Part shown: piece by piece, positions 22,201-31,318 of the stretch
How positions within the stretch are numbered: the first letter of the stretch is position 1
Layout: the number at the start of each line of letters is the position of its first letter
DNA from: Tigriopus japonicus
Lineage: Eukaryota; Arthropoda; Copepoda; Harpacticoida; Harpacticidae
Length of the DNA: 64,000 nt
Direction: 5' to 3'
NCBI GenBank assembly: GCA_010645155.1
Contig: CM021316.1
Span: 5,848,954-5,912,953, forward strand
Position numbers and translations under genes: made by a program
The notes under the pieces: generated by a model
The model's database searches: none
What the model was told of the DNA's origin: nothing
Seen by the model: only the letters and a program-made list of their open reading frames with translations

Positions 22201-25200
22201 ATCGCTGTTGAAGTTGGTCTTGCAGCTGCCATGGTTGGAACATTGCCTGGGGCACCCTTCCAATGTACAATGGACCCCGTTCCATCCTGCCACGCAAAGA
22301 CACGTTCCATTCTTGCATTGGCCGTGCATGGAGCATCGCGGGTCGCACGTTTTTTCCTCACATCGTGGACCTCCCCATCCTTCACGACAAACGCAAGCGT
22401 CGTCCTCGCAACTGTGAATTGAACCAAATGCATGAAAGAGAATTCAACGGTGTACCGGAACACTATAAGGCCAGACACCGAGGGTCCTTTTTGCCCTTCT
22501 TCATTTGGCCACACAACATGTCGTTTTGGCACCAACCAGTGAAAGGCGTTCGTTGTGGGTGGACAAAAAAGGTGAGGAACTTGGAGAGGCACGTACGTTC
22601 GGAAACTTGTCCCTACAGTATAAGGTTCCAATCAATACAAGCTATCCCAATTTAACGAGTGGTCCGGCCAAATCAGTTTCCACTTTCTTTCGTCTTCCTT
22701 CCCTCCTTCCCTCCCTCTTCTCTCTTTTTTTAAGTTGGCTTCTCATCCTTATACGGTTTGTTCCTTTACAGAATCCCTCCCAAAAAACTGGGTGTACGTA
22801 TTGTTCCCACACGCATTGTATGGAGGCGACGTAGACAGAGACGGCACCCTACCTTCTTTTTGTGTAATTTCTTTAAGATGGTTTTCTCAAAAAAGGGGAA
22901 ATCTGGACCCTCCATCTTTGGTTGACTGTTTTCTTTTACCTTCCATGTTCCCCACAGTCCAAATTGCAGACTCGCTTGGCACAACTTTGTCCCGTCCAGC
23001 CTGGTGAGCAGTGACACACTTGAGATTCCAGATCAAATCGACCGTGACCATTACAATTTGGAAGGCATTGTCTTGCTTCCTCATCCATTTCGTGGCAGGA
23101 ATCTCCTTTCCAGCCTTTCTTACACACGCATTCGCCCTCCACACAGAAACCATGATTCGAACAAGTGGGATCAATGCAATCGGCTGAAATGGAGGGAACC
23201 AGATGAGAAGAGGATCAAGAAAAATATATATAGATATACGGATAACGGACACGGGCGTCGTGCATTGCATTGTTCACCATTGTGACGTGGTGGTGCTTTC
23301 GACGACGTGAAAAGAAGGAGCCTATGGCTCAGCTTTGGCCTTAGAAACGAAGAGAGTGGCAAAAAGGGGCTTTTCTTTGAATTCCAAAGTGGCTGGGAAA
23401 GCGTTTGTGCATGGTGTTTCTTTCAGCCTGTTTCTTCTTTTGCCTTACTTTTCTCGCAGAATTCGCCGGTAAATCCTTTAATGCAGTGACAGAGCCCTTC
23501 CACGCAGTGTCCGTGGCCGTTACAGTCAGTGATCTCGCATTCCTCGTGCCTTAGATGACATTCCTTGCCCTTCCATCCGGGCTGACAGACACACTCTCCA
23601 TTCACATAATCTCCATGGCCGTTGCACAAGACCGGGCATACATCTACAAATGAGGAACAGAACAATCTTCGTGCTCATCTCAGCTTTCATGACGTTGTTT
23701 TAGAGTGCACTTACTCACTCACTCTTGACGGACGAGAGCATTGATTATGGCATAATTTTCTTACCTTGACTGCAATCGTTTCCACTATGCCCGGATTGAC
23801 AATGGCATCGCCCTGCGACGCAATCTCCTTTTCCATTACAGCCCTTGGGACAACCTTCGGTGAGCTCTTGAGACAAGGTGCCCATGAAACCAAGGGTTTG
23901 GGCGTCTCCGTAATCATTGTAAAAGGAAATGAACCAATGGCCCTCGGTGAGGAAAAGAGGCAATGACTTGGACACTGAGCGCTGGAGAAATGAGAGGGAA
24001 AATTAGAAAAAGAAAGAAAACGACGGGTGAGGGGAGCCAAGTGGGAACCCAAACGAATGGAAAAAAAGAAACTGGACTCACTCGAGAGGACCTGCGGCTT
24101 CTAGAGTCTTCGAAACCTTTGATCACCTCCATGATGTCGTAATTAGTGTGAGTTGGAAGGCCATTCCGTCTCGCATACAAGCCCACTGAAGCGCCGCGGG
24201 GCACAGATAAGTCCATGTTCACATAAGAGGCCTCAGATTGATAGAACTGAATGTTCCAGTATCCATACGCGGGAATGGCCTGATTTAGACTCTTTCCCAG
24301 GGCGATCTGCCGGAATGAGGTGCCATCAGGAGGCAAATTCCGAGGCAGTTGTGTCCCCATGGAACTCACAGAGAGCTGCTGCTGGGATGAGGTTGAAATA
24401 TCCTGACCCTCATCCTCACTCTCAGCTAGAACGGCGCAGGCCTTGGCACTTGGATAGGCCGACGGTCCGTCAGACTCTGGGATGAAATTTGAGGCTGCTG
24501 GGAGGAATGGAAAAATGTGCATAAATATGCATAAATGTGCATAATTTGTATACATTATTGAAGTTGTATATCAGACGAATACATCATATCGAGAAATGTG
24601 AAAAGACCGAGATCAAGACTACTACTGTAAAGGCTTCATGTACATGTGGTAGGAATGTTCGCAAGAAACTTTTGTTGAGGCTAGATTTTGGGTTTGAAAA
24701 GTGCACTCATGATGTTTGGTCCGTCGCCCTTCTTGCACGATGAAACGTGAAAAGAAGGTGGGGTACTTTCCTATATTAGGCTCTTTTAGCAATCTTGAAC
24801 CTGAGAATGCACGTGATTGTATTTGGGGTGGTCTTTTTTTGGAAAGTACTAACCTGTCACAGTGATCAGAACAGCCCCGAGTATCACAGCCAGGAGGACA
24901 AAGAAGATGGCAATGCATTTCCACGAACAGTTCCGAATGAAATTCTTCTCCCATGGGGGCCCAATTTTGTCATCTCTCCGCTTGAGTTGTTTTCTGGGGT
25001 CGCCAGAACGTTTACTCGAGGGTGGTGGTGGTGGCAAGAACGGAGTCTCAGCATGACTCAATTGCAAACTTGGGTTTCTGTGAAACGGATGCGAGGAAGC
25101 AAGAAGGGAAAAGGAGGAGGGGGAACAGATAGAAGAACTCTTTTTAGTGCTGTTTAGATGACCCGGTTCATTCAATTAGATACCAAGACAAGAACGAGAT

Positions 25201-25965
25201 AAGCCCCCGCGCTCGGTTGGAATGATTTGCATTAACAAAACAAGAGGAAATTGAAACTCTTTACCTATCTGACATTGAATGACTGGGTAGGTCTTTGGCT
25301 GGACTGGTGTGGTCAGGCGGTGAATGATTTGAGTGATGCAGCCGGTATTCCAAACGAGAGTCCACGGTCAAATTCTTGGGGAGGTCTGAAAATGAGTGGC
25401 ATTTCATCAAGACGAGGTGGTGTTTAATTATGTGCAAGAGTAAACTGCACTGCCAAATTCCTTCTTGGAAATTGGGTGGAGAAAAAAGTGCGACATGACT
25501 TGAGGCGTCCGTGAAAGATAGAACCCCTCTCAAAAATATGAATTAATCAAATTCTCAGGAAAGCGCGTGAAGGTCTTTTGAGTTTAAAATGGTTGTTCCT
25601 TTGGATTGTATTGTATTGTCCCAGTCAAACACATCAATTGGGCCTTTGCAAAGAACCATTCATATACGTATGTCAAAGTTTGGCAGGTAATAAATGCAGT
25701 CTAAATTTAGACTTACTTCCAGGAATATAAATGCTCCCCGAGGCTGTTTGCATGAGGCAACTGGTGATTTGTTGGTCTGTGTCCTCTTCAGAGTAGCCCG
25801 AGTCCAAATAATTGACTTTTTGTCCGGCCAAACTGCCTTCTCTCAATTGCAAAGTAGCGGCCTCACCGAGGCCACTCGACGATCCATTGGCTTTGCTCAA
25901 GGAGGCGATGAGGCTGGCGTGACGGCCTCCGGTATATGTATTGCTGGCATTATCCAAAACGCTAC
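15347..25965 (-). CDS. Ten-m/Ten-a: Teneurin (Ten-m/Ten-a type), twelve 3' exons
   Basis: Type II transmembrane adhesion receptor used in synaptic partner matching and axon guidance; it binds teneurins and latrophilins. Exons (minus strand): 25965-25717, 25385-25265, 25077-24854, 24497-24082, 23981-23765, 23643-23449, 23183-22940, 22411-22110, 21978-21771, 21171-20952, 20825-16301, 16203-15347. Every junction is GT-AG and in phase. With the exon at 51303-51921 the total is 8,397 nt, or 2,798 residues. Order: Pro-rich cytoplasmic stretch, transmembrane helix (about 385-403), basic furin-like RSRR, eight EGF repeats (about 587-845), Cys-rich Asp loop, TTR-like domain, NHL propeller, YD shell, and a TCAP-like C-terminus ending about 12 residues after SSNIILIRD. 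EGF2 and EGF5 lack one Cys, as in other teneurins, which leaves free cysteines for dimerisation. Which arthropod paralogue this is cannot be decided here. Confidence 0.97.
16301..20825 (-). CDS. Ten-m/Ten-a: Teneurin giant exon: FN-plug, NHL propeller and YD shell
   Basis: An uninterrupted 4,525-bp exon encoding about 1,508 residues. The acceptor is CCAAAG|GTGATC and the donor ACAG|GTAAGC. The first residues VIVIDPVVM continue the WNE of the previous exon. NHL units are visible as PDGSVIVGDYDLIRRI, PKGLAVNAQSELFFAD and PDGQLFISDQANRRI. YD/RHS repeats follow (YDRNGRL, YDERGRL, YDANGNI, YDDRGRL). The shell closes with RVYDPYMGLWLTPEWD and FNNDPIN, the standard teneurin/RHS core ending. Vertebrate genes split this region into several exons. 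Confidence 0.97.
20952..21171 (-). CDS. Ten-m/Ten-a: Teneurin exon: TTR-like domain
   Basis: 220 bp. VIRGRVMTSSGRGLAGV and GYTMTQEDGWFDFMVNGGG are the conserved transthyretin/CarboxypepD_reg-like strand pattern of teneurins. It ends FFVPWNE before the donor GAG|GTGGGT. Confidence 0.95.
21771..21978 (-). CDS. Ten-m/Ten-a: Teneurin exon: Cys-rich Asp loop
   Basis: 208 bp. It completes DGLTDCEDPECC, the Ca-loop-like motif conserved in all teneurins, followed by about 50 residues ending FNE. Acceptor CGTAG|ATGG and donor AAAG|GTGAGG. Confidence 0.93.
22110..22411 (-). CDS. Ten-m/Ten-a: Teneurin exon: EGF6 (part), EGF7, EGF8
   Basis: 302 bp. Contains CREGWGGPRC (EGF6 end), CSMHGQCKNGTCLC (EGF7) and CPRQCSNHGSC (EGF8, with the longer insert before WYCQC). 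It ends in the Asp-rich NNDIDDDQ that begins the next motif. Confidence 0.96.
22940..23183 (-). CDS. Ten-m/Ten-a: Teneurin exon: EGF4, EGF5, start of EGF6
   Basis: 244 bp. EGF4 reads CIDPTCSNHGFC. EGF5 reads CLPNCNGHGRF, where Phe replaces the third Cys, the odd-cysteine position conserved in teneurin EGF5. Confidence 0.96.
23449..23643 (-). CDS. Ten-m/Ten-a: Teneurin exon: EGF2 and EGF3
   Basis: 195 bp. EGF2 reads CPVLCNGHGDYVNGEC, with Tyr at the third Cys position as in vertebrate teneurin EGF2. EGF3 is complete up to GFTGEFCEK. Confidence 0.96.
23765..23981 (-). CDS. Ten-m/Ten-a: Teneurin exon: pre-EGF segment and EGF1
   Basis: 217 bp. HWFISFYNDYGDAQTLGF matches the WHLAFYNDGKE-type segment that precedes the EGF repeats. 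EGF1 follows from CPKGCNGKGDC. Confidence 0.95.
24082..24497 (-). CDS. Ten-m/Ten-a: Teneurin exon: juxtamembrane extracellular segment with furin-like site
   Basis: 416 bp. Carries NMDLSVPRGASVGLYARRNGL, a conserved beta-sandwich-like motif, and ends SRSRRSSR, continued by RSVSK. RSRR fits R-X-[KR]-R, where teneurin ectodomains are often cleaved. The acceptor is a tandem CAGCAG, so the exon may start at 24497 or 24494. Confidence 0.93.
24515..24544 (-). repeat. Three tandem 10-mers next to the CAGCAG acceptor
   Basis: ATGTGCATAA, ATATGCATAA and ATGTGCATAA run head to tail 18-47 bp upstream of the tandem acceptor on the transcribed strand. They replace the usual branch-point/pyrimidine region and look like POU/octamer-type or RNA-binding motifs. 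Confidence 0.7.
24854..25077 (-). CDS. Ten-m/Ten-a: Teneurin exon: Pro-rich stretch and transmembrane helix
   Basis: 224 bp. FLPPPPPSS (possible SH3 ligand) is followed by basic KQLKRRDDK. NCSWKC leads into the hydrophobic helix IAIFFVLLAVILGAVLITV, as in other teneurins (CNWKC before the helix). The positive-inside rule places the N-terminus in the cytoplasm. Confidence 0.95.
25265..25385 (-). CDS. Ten-m/Ten-a: Teneurin cytoplasmic exon
   Basis: 121 bp, about 40 residues, His/Ser/Pro-rich (LHHSNHSPPDHTSP). Acceptor TTTTCAG|ACCTCC, donor GATAG|GTAAAG. Both phases match the neighbouring exons. No domain recognised. Confidence 0.85.
25717..25965 (-). CDS. Ten-m/Ten-a: Teneurin cytoplasmic exon
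   Basis: 249 bp, about 83 residues, Ser/Gly/Ala-rich with an acidic GYSEEDTDQQ segment. Acceptor TTTTTCAG|GTAGCG, donor GGAA|GTAAGT. It needs one base from an upstream exon; the exon ending at 51303 supplies exactly that. Confidence 0.85.
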
Positions 25966-26668
25966 CTGAAAAAGCAAATAGCAAAGCCCATTCATTCATT
26001 TCATGTTGTAGAATGTCATTAGACGGCATGAGAAGCCTAATGTACCCACACGCACTTGAGCTCAAGATATGGGCACTGAGTAGCAATGTAGTGCTATGTA
26101 TGTGGTGGTGTTGGGTAACTGGTGGAGAGGTGATGATCAATCAATGGTTTGGTGAGCTCACAGGCTCCTCCACCCAAAAGATAATTGACAAGGGTGGACC
26201 TGATATCATCAGAGGATGGATGACTTTGACCAAAATCTGAGAGGGAGTTTCACACATTAAGCTAAAGGAAATATCGTGTTCAGATCTGTTTGTAATGACA
26301 GCCCATTCAGAAGAGACTGACGAAGCAGACGACGATCGATGGAAGATCTCAGAGACGCGATACCCATTAGGAGGCTCGTTTTTTGCTTGCTTCTCTATGT
26401 CGTTCTCGAATCTTTGCAAGCAGTCGCAGTTCGACTTGGGGGTTCAATTGGAAAGGAATTTTGAGGTCGAGATGCGGACGGGACCTCTGGCACACTCACG
26501 GGAGATACCCTCCTCGGAAGAAAGAGCGTCTTTGCCCTCTGAAATTCTTTTTAATACCACTTCGAGTGGGACGTGGAGCAATGGGTTTGGATGGTGAATG
26601 AGGAGGGAATGTTATTTGCATTTCCAGAACTCAGGAGCGAGCGAAGAGGCCTCCAGTGCCACGCAAAC

Positions 26669-26692
26669 ACACTCACTCACTCACTCACTCAC
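26669..26692 (+). repeat. (CACT)n microsatellite
   Basis: Tetranucleotide ACTC/CACT repeat of about six units. Confidence 0.9.
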
Positions 26693-26888
26693 CCTGCTAG
26701 TTCTCGTCCCGTTTTTCATCATCAATCTCCCTTAAAAAGATGCCCTCGAAACTTTCCTTCTTTGGGGTCTTTTGCTCTTCTTCTTCTTCTTCTTCCTCTT
26801 ATTCTTGTTCGTCTTTCGTCTTTATACATGGAAAGATCTTGTGGCGTTTTCAACGAGCTCTTCGCCAAAATCTCGTCGGTCCTTCGTC

Positions 26889-26910
26889 TTTCTCTCTCTC
26901 TCTCTCTTTC
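26889..26910 (+). repeat. (TC)n microsatellite
   Basis: Near-perfect CT dinucleotide run of about ten units. Confidence 0.85.
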
Positions 26911-29533
26911 TCAGATCTTTCCATCTTCCACCCAGTTCAGCTCATCGTAGTTTGTACAGTAGTGCAAGTGTCAAAGAGACACACACACACGCACAAAGAG
27001 AAGGAGAACGAAAGAGCCGCTCTCATACGTAAATGGAAAGGCTCTCCCCTTTTTATGGGCTTAGAGATCTTTAATGAAAAAAGACATCATTGGTCTGAAA
27101 CCAAAGAGTGATAAAAAGTGAGGGAGAGAAAGGAGTGAGGAAATGCTCTGAGGTCATATTATCATCACTCGTGACAGCAGCAGGGGCCAGAAATTTGTCC
27201 TTATGACAGAGCATCCGGCGGCGGGATGAGCAACCGACAAATGGAGGAGAAAAGTCCAGCAAGAAGTGGAAATCATCAGCCGCACGGCTTCAAGAACTTG
27301 AGTGGGATCTGGGAACAAGACGAAGAGTGAGCTAGCTACCGCACCGCACCACTACCACCACCACTACGTAGTAAAAGCCCCATCTTCCCCTTGAGACTTT
27401 TGGACTGTCTTTTTTACTTTTAGCCTGTAAGCCACTCGAGGAGGAGAAACCATGAAGAGACATCATTGAACGAGATGCCCCCGGCATTGTCAATTACGAC
27501 GACAACGAGCGCTCAGCTTCTCTCTGCGTAGTTCTTACTACACACACAGTCTTCACTCTTTTCAAAGCAGGATTTCTGCCGTGGATCAAAAGAAAATACG
27601 GCAACCAAAATGTGTTTCTTCTGTCGTCCCAGTCATAGTAATATTTGAACTTCTCATATTTGAGTCTCTTATGAATACTCAAGAGCCATGGCATCTGACT
27701 ATGACTACGGCTATCTATAGGGTAGTTAGAAACTACGCCTGCAAGTACATGGTAGTGAATCGAGAGTCGGAGGGAAAAGTCTGTCAGACAAGGGGATTAC
27801 CCAAGATGATCGATTTGGCCACTGATCAAGGGAACGAGTGAACGAGGAGACCACGAGCAAGCTACCGGGCGCATTCGCTCAACAGAATCAACCAACTACT
27901 ATTACTTCTGGTAGCACCTTTTCATCACTTTGCCATCCATTCAGAAGAAATTGAAAAAATAAGTCGCCGAGTCAGGATTTCGAGTGCACGTTTGCATGGT
28001 TGGGCATGAATCATTTATTCAAATGAGCGTCAAAGTCAACAACTAGAAGTCCTAGGATATTAGTCAAAGTTGTTAAAGTCGCAAATCAGATATCGTGAGA
28101 GTCGTCTGCGAAACAGGAGAGAGAAAGAGGAACAGGGAGAGAGAGTGATATTATTACATTGGATGCTCCTGTCACGACCCATCTCGAGCTGAAGTTTATT
28201 GAATAACTCATCTTCATCTGGCTTCTGATATGAAACACACTGAAGAGCAACGAGCTTCTTCCATCTTTCATGGACAGCCTCGACTGGACGAGTAAAAATA
28301 ATCATACGCCAGAGTGAGCTTTATCCTCTACCTCATTCTATTCGGGTAGTACAAATTGCACAACTACTGCGGTGTATACGTACACTATACATTCTCGAAC
28401 ACGCAGTACAATAGCGTTTTGGCCGTCCTTCAATTTACTTCGCACACATGAACGGCCATGTTAGTATGGGTTGTTAGGACTACTAGGTGGACGAGAGGAA
28501 CAAAACCCTTTAGGACCCCCATTCTCCCATCCACTTGACGGCCTTGTTTTTTCATCGTGTTTTCTCAAATTTCGATAATGTGAGAATGGTCGTGAAGGGC
28601 CAGACACGGGTAAAGTCTCAGAAGCAAAATAATAACAATGAAACGACGACGAGGGGAGAGAGCAAACGGGGGAGGAGAGGATTTTAATGCATAATTTTCT
28701 GAGCCCCAGCTTATTGCCATTTTTATGGGCGACGAGGCACTCAAGATCGTTTGAACTGTTGCTCGAGTGCAAGTTCAAGATGCTCAAGGCTTGTTAGCTC
28801 TAAGGCCATGTTCTAGAAGGCTGGCGGTTGGTCTTCACAAGCAAAGAAAAAGGAAGGCTTCCTGTTATATTCGCAAATTGATTTCATCCCTCCTGTCCTC
28901 CTTTGTGAGGTTTGGCCCGCCTTTGATCAAATGTTCCAAAATTCACAAGTGTGCTCTTCAGCTTCGAGGAAGTTAAAATGGGACCAGCGCTCGACTTCCT
29001 CTTTGGAAAAACTTGTCATCTCTGACCAAAACTATTCGGCCTCTGGACCATGAGGGATCACGCTGAATCCATATCGTAATTGAATTACTTGGTCCTCTTT
29101 CCAACCGGAACTGTTTCCATGCTAAAGTTTTATCCGACTCAATCATGCTTTATGCTTCCAACATCAGGCGAGCCAGACAGAATGAGATGGACGAGAAGTT
29201 TTGTTCCTGTCGAGAGGAATTCCTCCTCCCCTCTCTTCGTTTCCCCGTCATATCATGAAGACATGAAAAAGACTATTCCCAAAGTTGGACCTTTCGCCCA
29301 ACAGGTCGGGTTCTAGCCCACGAAATGATTTACCTTATGTACTTGTAGCCTTTGCCTAGAAATAGGAACCTGGAGCTAAAAAGAACAGCCTCGAAATAGC
29401 TTTAGTACTTGCTACAACTTCCATCCACTCGCATTCATGACGAGGGGGCGTAGTACTAAAAAGGTGAGGAACTGGGGTCGTTCAACAAAATCGTAATACG
29501 TTCGTTCGTACACACAGTGTGCTGCATGCAGTT

Positions 29534-29562
29534 CGAGTGTTGGCATGACCTGCCAACACTCG
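29534..29562. other. Perfect 12-bp inverted repeat with 5-base loop
   Basis: CGAGTGTTGGCA, loop TGACC, TGCCAACACTCG. It contains TTGGC and GCCAA half-sites of NFI type, but 7 bp apart instead of the usual 5. It could be a dimer site or form a hairpin in the intron RNA. Confidence 0.7.
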
Positions 29563-31298
29563 GGGTTGAACACATATTTGAAGCTAGTTCGGCGGATCCA
29601 ATTACCGAAGCAAAGTTTTATGGGCCTCGTGATGCTCGAGTTGTAAAGGCTCAAGCTTCGGCAGCTAGGGGGTGGTGATGGTGGTGGTTGTTCATGTGCG
29701 AGAACACCCATTCAAACAAAGTCAAACGTTCTTCAGAACAATTTTGGGGTTGTTTCGTTTTCTTGGGAATCGACAGACAGAAAGAAAGAAAACTTGGTCC
29801 GAAAAGTTTGGCGAGATTTTTGAGCCTTCAATTGATGAAGATGGATGGTGCTGATCCATCAATTCCTGTTGTCATCTCAATTGAAACATTTCAAGAGAGG
29901 TCTTTGGCAGAACGTAGGCGACAAACAGTCACTCGATCGTCCATCATGACTATCCATCCCCCATCAGCAATGATGGTGGTACTCACAGTATGTATACTAA
30001 AGTAAGTAAGTAGTGGCCGATGCCATTCCCAGACAAAACAAACCAATCTGGCCAAGAATGAACTCAACCCTCCGACCAACAGCAGACCGAACTCCATGCG
30101 AGAACGACGAAGAAAACGTCGGTCGACCCAGGAATCATAGAGCTGAACCGACCCGGTTCCTTTGAAAAGCAGCAGGAATTCTCTGGCCACAAAGAGCACA
30201 GAATTGTGAGGAGGGATCAAGTCGAAGTTCGCAGTGGCCAGCCAGCAAGATCGTTGGGAGATTCAATTTACTAATTAGCCTATCAATCATGTCAGAATGT
30301 TATGGAATGAAACTGGAACAGGGGTATTTGGTCCGAGATGGACTTACTAGCACAGAACGTAGTACACATGTGGACGTATGAACATTAGCACTACTTAAGC
30401 ACGTTTTTGTGGCTGACTCGCTTTTCCACATGGAAAGGTCGAGAAACTCATACTGCAAGCCTATCCGCACACTCTATGATTTGAATAGTTTTTACCACCA
30501 AATTACGGACATGGGCAAGAAATTGTACGTTCCTCATTTGTTTTTTTTTTCTTGGAGCATATCTTGCTAAAACATAACTTTGTGTGGTGAGTCAGTAGAC
30601 TCGAAGGAGTTTGTGTTGCATAATTTACAAATTGCAATTTCCAACCTGAATTTGCAGGCCATTATGAAATGTTGGTTAGATGTAACGACAACGAGACCGA
30701 CTTTGGGACGTTGATCGCCTTACTTGAGCCTTCATATTTCAATTCAAATCCAAAAGCGGCTTGACTTTCGGGCTGTCATAAGAACGATGGTTGGATGATG
30801 TCAGTAGGCACCTGCAATGCCTCGATATTTTGCACGGTTAATGGCGTTCTAGTGCGGACAAATACTTCATCACTCAATCCCAACACTTTGGAACGATTAA
30901 GTTCGAGAGTAATGTTTGAGAAGAACAAATGGTGAGTCTTTCCATGTTTTGCGCCTGTCCTCCTCCATTTGTCTCACGTTAAAGAAGGTCAAAAAACTTT
31001 CTACTTTTAAGACATGGGCATTAGTTTTTCCCCGTGTTTTGAAAACCGCACAGGCCTAGATATGAGTAATAGGAAAAGCAGCAATAGAATTGATGGTAGA
31101 ATGGCGGGAGGCCCCTGCTCTCGTCGTCATCACTTCCTTAGCGTCCTGAGATCCGGCCTTCGAACATTGTCATATAATAGGAGAGAAATGAAAAGCGCTG
31201 TTGAAAGAAAAATTGCCTGCTTAGACGAGTTCCTCACAAGACAGAAGAGAAGATTGTTTAAAAAAACGAACACACACAGACAGAAAGAGAAACGAAAG

Positions 31299-31318
31299 GA
31301 AAGAAAGAAAGAAAGAAG
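31299..31318 (+). repeat. (GAAA)n microsatellite
   Basis: GAAA/AAAG tetranucleotide run in the presumed teneurin intron. Confidence 0.85.

Noticed and set aside
26141..26419. Minus-strand Ser-rich frame just upstream of the 25717-25965 exon, considered as another teneurin cytoplasmic exon
   Set aside because: No acceptor with a pyrimidine tract and no donor giving the needed one-base phase were found.
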